Of a DNA stretch of 64,000 bases, positions 46,980 to 58,165 are shown in pieces. Made by a program: the position numbers and the translations under genes. The notes below the pieces were generated by a model. The model was not told where the DNA came from and searched no databases. It worked only from the letters and a program-made list of their open reading frames with translations. Within the stretch, counting starts at the first letter, position 1; each line of letters opens with the position of its first letter. The stretch is from Artemia franciscana (taxonomy: Eukaryota; Arthropoda; Branchiopoda; Anostraca; Artemiidae), in assembly GCF_032884065.1 (NCBI RefSeq), contig NC_088880.1, positions 25,420,715 to 25,484,714 on the forward strand, read 5' to 3'.

Positions 46980-47560
46980 TTTACTGTAAACTGTCGTAGT
47001 TAAGAATAAATTCCAACTAACTAGGGCTCGTATTTATAAAATAAAAAACAACTAACACTGGACTAACACTTATTAACAAATGGCTATTGATTAGACGCAA
47101 ATGCCACATGTCAGATGACTATTTTAAGTAGCAACTGATCGTCAACCGAAGCTTTTGACAAATATACGTGTCTACAAACTTCCCGGCTAATGTAATCAGT
47201 TGGTGTGAAATCAGAGTCAAAATAACTTTCTTCATACAGGCTATCGTAGTAAAGAATAAATTTCTACTAACTCACGGTCGTCCTTATAATAATAATAATA
47301 AAAAGAAAATACTCGTTATTAGAAAATGAAACACAATAAGACGCAAATGCCACATGTTGTCAAATGACTATTTCAAGTGACTTTCAATGACTATTTCAGT
47401 TTCCAAAAGAAGCTTATTGACAAATATTTATGTCTGTAAGTTGTTTTGGCTAATCTTATCCGTTTATGCGAGATTAGAATCTAAATCGTTTTGTTCATAA
47501 AAACTCCAACTAAGTTGCTGCAAAAGCTCCAAAAAATTCAACTAAACGATGGTCAAAGAT
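46980..47560 (+). repeat. Diverged units of the 251 bp tandem repeat
   Basis: CGCAAATGCCACATG recurs about 245 bp apart (near 47096 and 47341) and the CGGCTAATGTAATCAG phrase matches the units at 550-1125. Older than those copies. Confidence 0.55.
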
Positions 47561-48450
47561 GTGAAAAGAAAAACACTGGAAAATTATTGATTGAAAAAAG
47601 ACACACGATTAAGTACAACTGAATCTTCAAAGCGTTTTGTTCGAACAGTAGGGGGTGTTATGATATATTAGGACCTTGTATTTACTTTCTTCCCCACTAG
47701 GCGTGGTCTTTCTTTGTTTGTCACTGCTGAGAAGAAATTGGTCAAATTTGCAGAGTAATCTCAAGTGACGCTCATGAAGGGGCGGTTGCTGTAAGGCTGA
47801 ATAAGGCCGTTTCATAACCTATATTGTTTTTAAATGGGCCTGGCATCCTAGGCGCCAGCAGTGGCATTGGAGGATCTTCATCCTCCGGAGGATCTATATC
47901 ATATTGCTGGTGTACAGATGCCCATCGGTATCGGATGTATAAAAAGAATAGTTTTAGCTCTAAGTAAAAATAGTTCCACTTACATTCCATAAAAATGTGA
48001 ATAATATATACAATCAGAAAGTGCATTATCTACTGGCATCTCCAAAAACTGCTGACATCTTGGTGTCTCGCTAAGAAGAACGTTGTATTTGTGTTGAAAA
48101 CTATATCGATAAGATTTTGCTGGTGGAAAGATAGAACGTTGGTAACAGGCACATAAAAGGAGTATTTTGAGTAGTAAAAATCGTCCCATTTATAGTCAAT
48201 GAACATTGAATAGTATGTACTACTATAAATATATATATTGAGAATTTTTGAATTTTATAACTTTCATATAAGCAGCATTGCCATCCAATTTTTAATAGCC
48301 CAAAAGTAGATGTCACCAATGAATTACCTACCGGCGTCTCCTCAAACTTTGACAACTTGGTCTCTCGATTAAAAAAACATAGTAGTTACACACCAATAAT
48401 ATGTTATGTTGCCAGTCGGAGGATAGCATGTCGGTAACGCTCTATTAATT
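47561..48450. other. Unassigned region with two loosely repeated blocks
   Basis: Two blocks of about 200 bp (around 48010-48190 and 48220-48420) share phrases such as CTACTGGCATCTCC/CTACCGGCGTCTCC, TGACATCTTGGT/TGACAACTTGGT and GGTAACGC/GGTAACAGG. A minus-strand frame (47772-47940) reads YRWASVHQQYDIDPPEDEDP, acidic and proline-rich, which could be an exon but has no good splice signal. Confidence 0.35.
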
Positions 48451-48569
48451 ACATTGTTTTCTCTTTTTTTTCTTCTTACCGTAGTAAAGAAAATCTGGTG
48501 TAAGCACTACAAGTATGTTTGTCACAGAAATGTATTATTGCTTATGTATTATTATGTTTTTGTTTTTGC

Positions 48570-48828
48570 AGGGCAACAAGCCACTAGAAGCAAGAAATTC
48601 GGGAAAATCAACAGGAAAAGCGTTTCTTCAGAAAAGGAGACGTCAAAGACAAATCAAATAAAAGTAATAGCTTTGGAAAACAGTCAAGGAAAGGATATTC
48701 CTGATGATTTACAGTTCTTTGAAAATAAAAAATTGCCATATACGTGCCTAAAAAAGGCCATACGTGATTCCGTAGGCCGTATGCTTTACAAAGAATTGCA
48801 ATTAGGCCCCATCCTAATTACCGATTAA
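48570..48828 (+). CDS. Possible terminal exon, unknown protein
   Basis: A pyrimidine tract ending TTTTTGTTTTTGCAG at about 48570 looks like a good 3' splice site. It opens onto about 85 codons (GQQATRSKKFGKINRKSVSS ... ENKKLPYTCLKKAIRDSVGR ... LQLGPILITD) ending in TAA at 48828. Composition is basic at the start, then mixed, with a closing hydrophobic run. I do not recognise the protein, and the upstream exon is not identified. The codon usage and absence of repeats nearby make a real host exon possible; chance is the alternative. No AATAAA lies close after the stop. Confidence 0.35.
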
Positions 48829-49280
48829 ATTGGCTTATACCCTTTTTTGTATCTAATGTTTTAAATGAAATCTGTTTTTCTTTATCTGCTCTTGATTTAT
48901 TTATAAATTCATGTTTTGATCAATATTTTTATTCTTTATAATAATTTTGTGCATGATTTTTATTCTTAAGTCCTTTTTTATTAAGGACTTATAACATTTT
49001 TTTCCTTATTAATTCCTTCTTTAACCCTATATTCGTCATGAGTCGACCCGAAAATATGGATCATCCCTTAGTTCTATAATTATCTCCTTTAGTTCTGACC
49101 TAGGACGGAATGGATTGATGATAGAGTGTCTAGAAAAAAGTGAACGACATTGTTTTTTATACAATCATAAAAAAAGGTTTATCCCAGGTTTGTCTCTAAG
49201 TAAGACTATCTGTCTTGGCTTTTTCTCCAATTAGTCATAGCACCTTGATGGCAACTTTTTTTTTATTAAAAAATAACAGA
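48829..49280. other. AT-rich DNA, nothing recognised
   Basis: Poly(T)-rich sequence with no matched repeat. If 48570-48828 is an exon this would hold its 3' untranslated region. Confidence 0.35.
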
Positions 49281-49282
49281 TA

Positions 49283-49451
49283 TTATATATATATATATAT
49301 ATAAAGTGTTATACATATATATGTAATTAAGAAAAGGAAAACGAGTAAAGTGTGAAGCCAAGTAGTGTGTTGCTCTCGCAACACGTTGCTCGGCGAAGCC
49401 GAACAAAGGTTGCCGCAACACCTGACGTTGCCCATGCAACGTATATCTAGT
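49283..49451 (+). mobile_element. Putative Helitron-like 3' end
   Basis: After a short AT microsatellite come three stem-loops: GTGTTGC-TCTC-GCAACAC (49367-49384), a smaller CGGC/GCCG hairpin, and ACGTTGC-CCAT-GCAACGT (49425-49442). ATAT and CTAG (49447-49450) then T follow. Hairpin plus CTAG|T is the Helitron ending. No 5' end or coding part is seen, so this is a non-autonomous or truncated copy. Confidence 0.45.
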
Positions 49452-49574
49452 TTATTTCTAATTATTCCTAAAATTAAAGATAGCTCAGTGGTCACAATTC
49501 TGGTTTGACACCTAGCCGCCCCTGCAATAAAACGTGGTTTAGGTGGATTTTTTCAAAATTTCGCCGCCCAATAT

Positions 49575-50350
49575 AAGAAAGGAAAGTCGTTGGGGCTACC
49601 TGCCCCTTTTCGTTTAATTGCAGAATTAGCAGATAGACATACTGAAATTAGGAGGGAGGCATTCCCGCCAAGAACAAGGCTAGGAGATTGTAGTAAGAAC
49701 AAATACCCGTGCACTGAAGATAAAACCAATGTTAGCCAGACATGGCAAAGGAAAACAGAAACAACGCGCAACCATTGCAACTCCTTCAGACACTATAGCA
49801 CCAATTGCCCGAATAAAAACTTTAGAAAATACGGCCAAAAACAGGAACATTACAATATTACCTGTTTTAACTAATAGACACGGATATGGGGCCTCAGATT
49901 GCCGTAGCGTGAATAAAAGTCACGATAATCACTACAAAACCAGGGACGGTGGGCCCAAGGGAAAACAGGACAAACATGAAACGATCACAATCACAACGAT
50001 CGATTCCGAGATAAAGGGGAAAAGAATCAGACATATGATAGAACCGCATGAGTTAAAAGTCCCAAGAATAAGAAAACTTGCGCATTTACAGAATCACACA
50101 AAGTATGTGGTGAACTGATGATAAAGCGGTGAAAATAGCTATTGACTCCTGCGTCGACCAAACCTATAAATGGAAAGATTTAATAAATGAAGCTAACATA
50201 ATCTATGAAAATAAAGTGGCAGTGTTATGCTACTGTGGAGAAAATCATAAATGTCTTAAAAATTTGCAATAAAGAAGGAAATACAGTTATAAGGAAATTA
50301 AAAGTAGGTCCTGTTTCTACTCTTGGAATTCTTCTTGAAGAGAGTTCGGA
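49575..50350 (+). mobile_element. Gag/protease-like retroelement fossil, copy 1
   Basis: A degraded LTR-type retroelement fragment is the best reading. One part is Lys/Arg/Gln-rich with a Cys/His cluster like a nucleocapsid zinc knuckle; the part after it resembles a spacer and retropepsin-like segment. It is broken, with several interruptions, and has no LTRs that I can see. The downstream half recurs at 59885-60237. Old enough to have lost most of the element. Confidence 0.35.
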
Positions 50351-50529
50351 AATATAGGAAACCTTTCACTAGAAGCAACCTCCATGCCTAGAAAAGTAAA
50401 TACTGTGACACTGAATTAAGTAAAAAGGAAAAGGAAGGCTATGTCAACAATTTTTCAAAATGAGGATCAAAATATACAAGGCCAATTTCTATTTAGTGAT
50501 ATGTTTACATAGAACGTATAACTACCTCA

Positions 50530-50660
50530 ATTTGAAAGCTGGAAATTCGGAGGAAGGCGGATATACACCTTTACACTTTGCTGCTGCACAAGGTCAACTA
50601 GATATAAATTCCTTGTTTCATAGGGTGTACATATAGACGCTTTAGATGATGAAAGGTGTA
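50530..50660 (+). pseudogene. Ankyrin-repeat coding relic
   Basis: GGYTPLHFAAAQGQLDI is encoded at about 50556-50606, an exact ankyrin first-helix signature (G-x-TPLH-x-AA-x-x-G). It is followed, after a frame change, by a DALDDE stretch like the loop of the next repeat. Only one repeat is left. Ankyrin repeats bind other proteins; which gene this came from cannot be said. It sits just before the 290 bp array and shortly after the gag-like fossil. Confidence 0.6.
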
Positions 50661-51875
50661 CTTATTCTTCCCACCATGTTTCATCCTGATCTCTTCGGTT
50701 TAAGCGTTTCCCAAGATATCCAGTCTTCCCCCCCCCAATGACACTGGATCTGATCAGGATTTAAAATAAGAGATCTGAGTTACGAGGTCCTTCTAAATAT
50801 GAAATTTCATTAAGATCCGATCACTCCTTCGTAAGTAAAAAATACCTCATTTTTCTAATTTTTTAGGATTAACCTTCCCCCACCCCAACTCCCCCAAAGA
50901 GAGCAGATCCGTCCCGGTTATGTCAATCACGTATCTAGGACTTGCGCTTATTTTCCCCACCAAGTTTCATCCCGATCCCTCCACTCTAAGCGTTTTCCAA
51001 GATTTTAGGTCCCCCCCCCAAACTTCCCCCAATGTCATCGGATCCGGTTGGGATTTAAAATGAGGGCTCTAAGACAAGATATCCTTCCAAATATCAAACT
51101 TCATTAAGATCCGATCACTCCTTCGTAAGCTAAAAATACCTCATTTTTTCTAATTCTCAGAATTAACCCTCCCCTCCAACTCCCCCAAAGAGAGCGGATC
51201 CATTCCGGTTATGTCAATCACGTATGTAGGACTTGCGCTTATTTTCCCCACCAAGTTTCATCCCGATCCCTCCACTCTAAGCGTTTTCCAAGATTTTAGG
51301 TCCCCCCAAACTTCCCCCAATGTCATCGGATCCGGTTGGGATTTAAAATGAGGGCTCTAAGACAAGATATCCTTCCAAATATCAAACTTCATTAAGATCC
51401 GATCACTCCTTCGTAAGCTAAAAATACCTCATTTTTTCTAATTCTCAGAATTAACACTCCCCCCCAACTCCCCCAAAGAGAGCGGATCCATTCCGGTTAT
51501 GTCAATCACGTATGTAGGACTTGTGATTATTTTTCCCACCAAGTTGCATCTCGATCCCTCCACTCTAGGCGTTTTCCAAGATTTTAGGCCTCCCCCAACT
51601 CCCCATAACGTCACCGGATCCAGTCGGTATTTAAAAAGAGAGCTCTGAAACACGATATCCTTCCATACATCAAATTTCATTAAGATCCAATCACTCCCTC
51701 GTAAGTTAAAAATACCTCATTTTTTCTAATTTTTCAGATTTAACCCTCATCCCCCCGACTCTCCCAAAGAGAGCGGATCCGTTCCAGTTATGTCAATCAC
51801 GTATCTAGGACTCGTGATTATTTTCCCCACCAAGTTTCATCCCGATCCCTCCACTCTAAGCGTTGCACTCTAAGC
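50661..51875 (+). repeat. Tandem array, unit about 290 bp, about 4.2 copies
   Basis: The phrase GATCC-x-TTCCGGTTATGTCAATC occurs at 50903, 51194, 51482 and 51773 (spacings 291, 288, 291 bp). Each unit has a poly(C) block, CATTAAGATCCGATCACTCC and CACCAAGTTTCATCCCGATC. The first unit is the most diverged. It ends in a stutter of CACTCTAAGCG words, joined to a LINE 3' end. Confidence 0.9.
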
Positions 51876-51884
51876 GTCCACTCT

Positions 51885-52135
51885 AAGCGAAGGATGACAG
51901 ATTGCCGAAGATTGTCCTTTTAGGCCAACCCTCTGGGGCTACATGGAAAGCAGGTCGCCCTTGTCTGGGTTGGGAGGATGTCATAAATAAAGATTTAAAG
52001 GAAATGGGAACTTCCTGGGAGGGTGTAAAGATGGAGGCCTTGAATAATTTAGGTTGGAGGAGCGTGCGCAGCTGCGTTGGCCTCGGGCGGCTTAGTGCTT
52101 CAGTGAGTTAATAGTAGTAGTAGTAGTAGTAGTAT
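51885..52135 (+). mobile_element. LINE ORF2 3' end with (TAG)n tail
   Basis: Translation reads KDDRLPKIVLLGQPSGATWK then RPCLGWEDVINKDLKEMGTS, WEGVKMEALNNLGWRSVRSC and a closing stretch. The closing block of RTE/CR1-type ORF2 proteins has this shape (R.PkIvLl.q..G.r..GRP...W.D...kDL...g....). Right after the stop is (TAG)n (about 52110-52133), a microsatellite tail typical of these LINEs. Only the last 70 codons are kept, as in most 5'-truncated insertions. The same protein's upstream neighbour is at 60262-60598. Confidence 0.7.
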
Positions 52136-52593
52136 TGTGAAACGTAATAAAAATTTATACTAAAACTAAAAGGTTGTCCCTTTGTGGTATAACATTTTGT
52201 GACAAATTTCAAATAGTACCACTACTTCATGGACCCCTTTCCTACTATTTGTGAAATTTTGGCTATTTCCCTGTTGCAGTGTTGATTAGACATTAGCACT
52301 AGAGATTTCACTAATATTTAATCTAAACCACTTAATCTAAACCAATGAAGTAATACCAGTTAGTTGGGAAAGTGGCGAAGTAGCAAACTACTTCGCCAGC
52401 TCACTACAGGTCTTTCTGCTTTCACAATTATGAATAATACACAACCACACCGTTACTCAGTGACTGATAAATATACACTGGATCGTTAATGGGAGTAGCT
52501 TTTCTACGCGCCGAGACTATTGTAGACAAATATTTTTGATTATAACCCTACTGGTTAAATTTAGTGCTCTACATTCACATGCTAGATATCAAA
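52136..52593. other. No recognised feature
   Basis: AT-rich DNA with one short palindrome CGAAGTAG-CAAA-CTACTTCG near 52376. The phrase AAACTAAAAGGTTGTCCCTTTG recurs at 60808, so part of it belongs to a repeat. Confidence 0.4.
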
Positions 52594-53420
52594 CAGTTCG
52601 TGGTAACGAACTGTAGTAAGGAGCGACCCGGCTCAATAGTAACCAAAACTCTAAAAACTGGATACATACTGGGTAAAACTGAATATATACTGAACTATAC
52701 TGGATAAAAGCTACATCAAAAGAATCGCATTTTAATGCTGATTTTAATAATATAAGCTTCATCAAGTTTAGTCTTACCCATCAAAAGTTACGAACCTGAG
52801 AAAATTTGCCTCATTTTATAAAATACCGAAAAACAGTCCCTAAAAGTCATAGAATCTTAAAGAAAATAACACCATCAGATTCAGCGTATCAGAGAACCCA
52901 ATTGTAGAAGTTTCAAGCTCCTATCTAAAAATCTTGCGAGAGGGTTCATTCTAGCAAAAATGAAAAGTTCTAGTGCCCTTTTTAAAGGACCAAAAAAATT
53001 GGAGGGCACCTAGGCCCCCTCCCACGCTAATTATTTTCTCAAAGTCACCGGATCAAAATTCTGAGATAGCCATTCTATGAAAGAGGCTGTTCCCTTCTCA
53101 ACGTCCCGCTCTTTACGCTAAAGTTTGACTCTTTCTCTCAACTCTACTTTTTAAAACAGTAAAAAACTTTCCATATTTTTGTAGATAGGAGCTTGAAACT
53201 TCTACTGTATGGTTCTTTGATACGATGAATCTGATGGTGTGATTTTCGTTAAGATTCCATCACTTTTAAGGAGTTTTTTCCCCTATTTCCTAAAATAAGG
53301 CAAATTTTTTTCAGGCTCGTTACTTTTGATGCGTAAAACTAAACTTGATGAAACTTACGTATTGAAATCAGCATTAAAATACAATTCTCTATTTGATGAT
53401 AACTTTGCATGGATTTGGAC
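52594..53420 (+). repeat. Family R element, nearly complete left part
   Basis: Starts with the palindrome CAGTTCGT...ACGAACTG (52594-52613) and GTAGTAAGGAGCGACCCGGC. It runs through the TCAGATTCAGCGTATCAGAG and AATTGGAGGGCACCTAGGCC phrases and then half of the foldback hairpin (GTCCCGCTCTTTACGCTAAAG, about 53105). Bases 53180-53420 turn back into inverted R sequence, so two partial copies are joined. Confidence 0.65.
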
Positions 53421-53900
53421 AGTTCATTTGTGTTGACTGTTTAGTAATACCATTTTGTCCTAGGCGATTGGATAGGTGAGTAAGATCAAGTGTTTGTTCA
53501 AGTGCTTGTTTATCTCAATTTCTAAAGTAAGAAAACACTGCTATTCTTCTTCCGTTTCCTTTTTATAATCATTTAATTACTTCTATACATTAAATGAATC
53601 CCGGTTGGATCTAGTGCCGGTGAAGGATTCATCAAAAAATGTTTTCCTGACAGACCCTGGTCCAGGTTAGCCCAAGTCCAGGTTGTTAACCTGATATTAA
53701 AAGCTATTTGGTTAGTTTATTTTATATGATGTTTGAAGCTAATGTTCGATGTCATTGAAGTTTGAAGCTAAGACTCTATATAAGGTTTTTTTTTCGTTAT
53801 TGAGAATAATCTTATTATTGCTAGATGTTGGCTTGATTTGTGGAGATATGTTTTGGACTTTGTTTTGCATGGCACTTTTATTATACTTTTACCTTATAAT
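53421..53900. other. No recognised feature
   Basis: AT-rich; the phrase GGTCCAGGTTAGCCCAAGTC lies near 53650. No repeat match. It precedes the Penelope-like element and may hold its 5' untranslated region. Confidence 0.4.
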
Positions 53901-53904
53901 GAAT

Positions 53905-56260
53905 AAAAAGGAGAATAATAATATCCAATACGGTCAGCTGAATTTTAGTAAATCTAAAGGACGTTGTTTTCTTTGCCAAGAATATTTCATATCTTGGACT
54001 TTGGTAAAAGCACCTTATATAATAAAAAGTTTAAATGCATTTCTTCTGCGCAATTTAAATTGTAAAATAACTAGAAATATTTATTAACTAGAATTTAAAA
54101 ATTATCTTTTACAATATGTGGGGGAAGTATTAACCACATGCATGTGAGATATTTTTGGGACAAAAAAGTACGATTACCAGAATAAAACTAATAATTATGT
54201 AGGTTACCATTGTAATATGGTAACCTAGTTATATTGGTAATTGGTTATTAACTAGGTATATTGATAATTGGTAATATGGTAACCATTCTAATATGGTAAA
54301 ACAAAAAAGCAAGATTACCAGAATAAAACTAATAATTATGTAGGTTACCATTGTAATATGGTAACCTAGTTATATTGGTAATTGGTTATTAACTAGGTAT
54401 ATTGATAATTGGTAATATTAGTAATATGGTAACCATTCTAATATGGTAAAACAAAAAAGCAAGATTACCAGAATAAAACTAATAATTATCTAGGTTACCA
54501 TTGTAATAAAGGTACGTGCTCGTTATCTAATCTTACTGTTACAATTTTAGAAAATTTGGACCTAAAAATCTTTACTAAAGAAGAGAAAAATAATAAATTA
54601 CGCAGACGAGAAGATTATTGGATCCATGCTCTCGGTAGAGCTTATCCTTTACGGCTTAATGATCTACCGGCAAAATATGGAGACATGTCCAATGTCGTTG
54701 TGAATCGTATAAATGGCTTAACTGAACATCCATCTTTTAATTTTCCCATTAGACGTAAAAATCGATCAAGAGGACATAGGAAAAATAATAAAAATTATTT
54801 GGATTTAAATATGTTTTGATCAATTTATCCCAGTTTTTGTTTTAGTCTAATGGTAAGGCGAGCAAAATAAAATCTTTGAATAAGTTATCAAGGAGTAACT
54901 GAATCAAATTGTTCTGGATTGCGAAAAATAATATAACGTGTAATTCTAAAATTAAATTGGTTTACGATGCTGTTTGCATTTGAGCTAATACAGAATTGAT
55001 CGCAAATTATAAAAAGTCTGATAATAATGTTAATAAGTATGAGAAATTATATTTATCTACAAATTTTAGCAATAAACAGATAGAAGATATTAATTTAACC
55101 GGAAGAGTACAAAAATACTTTCGAAATAATTTTAAGTATAAGGAATGTCCGATTTTAACGTGTAAATTCACGAAAACGATAGGGCAAATGAGTTTTAACT
55201 ATAATTTTGACAAGGAAAGTAATTGGAAAACGGTTTGTAATTGCGAGCAATTTTAACCATACGTAAATTAAACTTACGAACTTGCTGCAACAGGGGATTT
55301 ATCCATAATAGAGCAATTTGATCTTCAAAATATAGTAAAAATGGCGGCTAAATTCTGTCTTCCCCACCTCTTAAGGCCAGCAAGTATTCCAGCATCAATT
55401 CAAATAAATTTAAGAAAAAATATTGAATAGTACTAATATGAAACAAGCAATCACTAATATATATAGTGAATTTGTAATTATACCAGTTGATAAATCTAGA
55501 AATAATCTTGCCATAATTTGTCAGAAACTCTATTGTGATATTTTATCAAAAGAGTTACTTACAATAGATACCTACGAAAAGGCTCATCTAGGGGATAATA
55601 GTTTAATTATAAAAATAGAAGAAATAATTTGGAATAAATTCTATATTCGAATTGATGATAATGTTAAAAAGTTTCCTTTCTTGTGTTGGACGGCAAAGTT
55701 TAAAAAATATTCACATAAAATACGTTTTTTTACATGAGAAGCTAGGTGTCCAACCGTAATTGCGACAACACTGTCTATCTTTAATTTTAGGGAAAATTAG
55801 AAATGAATTTAAAGCAAATTGCTCTGGAGTTCAAATTTTTCGAACTTTAATCCATCCTGGAGTGTTAGTAATTCATTTCAAGTTGTAAACAGTTTGGCTA
55901 TGGTTTCAGATAAAAGAATGGATTCATTTGATTTTAAAACGCTGTATAAAAATCTGTCACTTAATTTAGTATTCAAAAAATTAAAAGCTGTCATTAAGAA
56001 ATATTTTCTTTTGTCAAAAATTGGATTTTTGGAAATACATACTTATAATAGAAAAACACGATGGGCAAATTTCTCTAATAGTTCTATGAGTTCAAGATGT
56101 TATAGCTTTGACATGTCATATGATTTACTACAATTCGTTTTATTCAGTATTTTTGTTCAATATTCCTATGCGCAGAAATGCGCATAGCAGGTTTATAGCA
56201 GACTTGTTTTGTGTCAAATAGAATATGAATATAATAAATCAGTTATAATAAGAGCCACAA
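53905..56260 (+). mobile_element. Naiad-type Penelope-like element, endonuclease first
   Basis: Plus-strand order is nuclease then reverse transcriptase. First comes a Cys-pair region RCFLCQEYFISWTLVKAP and LRNLNCKITRNIY (53970-54087), i.e. the Zn-binding lead and the start of a GIY-YIG core. After an inserted block come LTVTILENL, RRREDYWIHALGRAYPLRLN (54529-54670), the end of the nuclease with its conserved Arg, Glu and Asn. Then a CPILTC...C.C linker (55150-55250), FVIIPVDKSRNN and FPFLCWTAKFKKYSHKIRFF (55470-55735), and MDSFDFKTLYKNLSLN (55918-55965) of the RT. Classical Penelope elements have the nuclease last; Naiads have it first. Many stops; inactive. Confidence 0.65.
54110..54512 (+). 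repeat. Palindrome-bearing tandem insert in the Naiad nuclease
   Basis: GATTACCAGAATAAAACTAA occurs three times at about 140-150 bp spacing, and each unit has GGTTACCAT-TGTA-ATATGGTAACC plus many TTGGTAAT words. It splits the nuclease between GIY-like and the LE-x-L block, and the middle of the nuclease (YVG.T, HR) is lost. It looks like two to three copies of a short palindromic repeat or MITE. Confidence 0.65.
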
Positions 56261-56815
56261 GGAAATTTTGTAAATTATTTGCATAATTTACGTCACATTC
56301 TACCCTCTCATCGCTGGTTAGCACTACGTTGACAAGGTATATAGGCCCTCTAATTGCCTATAGGCAATTAGCTCACACAACCAAAGCGTACCACTGTTTT
56401 GTTTCAAATCCGTTATAGATGAGTCTTAAGATAAGATGTTCCGCTTCAAATTGGAACTGTTGAGCAAAAATTTGATTAAACGATATATCGAGGTTTTAAC
56501 TTTATATATTTGTTTTACCGATTTCAATATCTCTGATCGTTTTCTTTTTTCGAATTAATTAACTCCTTGTTTTGTCAAAGTTTAAAAAAACAAAATTGTA
56601 ATTAAAAAGTATCTTGCACAATTTTTTTCCAAACATCGAATAATATGAAAACAAGCTTCGATGACATAAATACTTATCACAAAAATCCAGATTTGAAATT
56701 ACACAGGCTAGGCCTCTAGATAAAGAAAATGAAGAACTGGCTATTTTTAGCTATTAAAAATCAGCAGAACTTCAATGTTTTTCCCTGAGAATTGTTTGTG
56801 TCTTTGAGTAATTTA
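56261..56815. other. No recognised feature
   Basis: AT-rich DNA with a CCTATAGGCAATTAG-type small inverted repeat near 56350 (TAATTGCCTATAGGCAATTA). No gene or matched repeat. Confidence 0.4.
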
Positions 56816-57340
56816 ACAAAAAAATGCAGCGTTTTTCAACTGAAGGTAAGGATCAACATCACAACTTAAACGAACGGAAATTATTGTGTATACAAGGAAG
56901 ATACCCCCTCTACAATACCTTTGTCTTCACGCTAACGTTATTTCGAATTTTCAAAAAGCTTCTTATTCTAATTTAACAAACCGTGTGATTCGCTTGTTGT
57001 TCGTAAAGGATTGGGATATAAAGTCATACTTTAGCAAAAAGAGTGAAGTATTTCAGAGGGGGCATCCATCACGTCCCACCACTGAAAATTCACCTCCCCG
57101 AATTCTAATAACAAATGCAGTGCATAAGTGCCAATGCAGTGCCAATCGGCAATAGTATTTTCTTTTTAAATTAAATAAAAAAAAAAATTTCTTTTTACTT
57201 AAAGTAAGGAACAACACTAAAACTTAAAACGAACAGAAATTATTCCATATATGAAGAGTTCCCCTCTCCTTATTACTTTGCTTATTACGCTAGAGCTGTA
57301 AGCACTTTTAAAAACCTTCCTGTTCTAATTGAACGGCCCT
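56816..57340 (+). repeat. Degenerate foldback-family pieces
   Basis: Two decayed copies of the hairpin arm (AACTGAAGGTAAGGATCAAC at 56838 and CTTAAAGTAAGGAACAACAC near 57199, each followed by AACTTAAAACGAACAGAAAT) are separated by about 360 bp in direct orientation. The frames in between are not coding. Confidence 0.55.
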
Positions 57341-58160
57341 CGTGTTCCAGCAAAGGCTCTTAAAATTTGGGATGAACGGTCAAACAGAGCATGGTATTAA
57401 GGAGGTGTCTTCATATATGGAGAGAGCACACCTCGCTTTCATGGAAATCTACTTCGGAAAAATTTTACTCAACGTAAATGAACACTCCCAGTGTTAAATT
57501 CCCTCCAGAGAGCTCGATCCTCACTCAGAATCCCCCTCTCTGTAAAATTGCTTGCAGACGATTCAGCCTGAAAAATTCTCTTTAGCATTCTTTCATTTGA
57601 ATAAGACTTTAATGTTTCATCGGTTTCTAGATCACTCCAGAAATGTCCCCTTCAGTGAAATTTATTTCCCAGCAATCAAAACACGCGGAAAATAGCCCCT
57701 GGATAATTCCACCGGAATATCTCCACATGAAAAATAGGCAGAAACTGTAATACTTCCGGACCAGAATTTGCTATTAAAGTGTTTATAATATTCAATGGTA
57801 ATACTACTAACAACTCACCGCAGCACCAAACCGCCTGAGGCCAACACGGCTACACACGCTTCTCCTCCATCCCAAACTATTCAAAGCCTCCCTCTGTATA
57901 TAAAGTTCTTAAAGTTTACGAGGATGATGCCGGTTGGCAAGGAATTTTCTTTATAATCTTACATTTTCAGAACATAAGCACTAGTTTTTGACCAATACAC
58001 GAGCATCTCTGGCAAATAAAAACAAATTTTCAGACAGAGACCAGTCCGTAAAATTGACAGATGGAATTTTCACTCAAAGGATAAAATTTTGAAAGAGAAG
58101 AACCATCAAGATCAATGTGAGACATTGTATGGAAGGCAACCAAGGCACTTTTTGCTCAAA
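57341..58160. other. Nothing recognised
   Basis: Mixed-composition DNA without matched repeats; a few TCCAGA...CTCCCTCTC phrases recur loosely as in old repeats. It would be downstream of the minus-strand open exon. Confidence 0.35.
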
Positions 58161-58165
58161 ACTAC

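Noticed and set aside
49480-49540. tRNA-like GATAGCTCAGTGGTCAC segment
   Set aside because: A-box only; the B-box is too degraded and the spacing is short.
50661-51875. CRISPR-like array
   Set aside because: Units are 290 bp continuous repeats without spacers; the DNA is eukaryotic.
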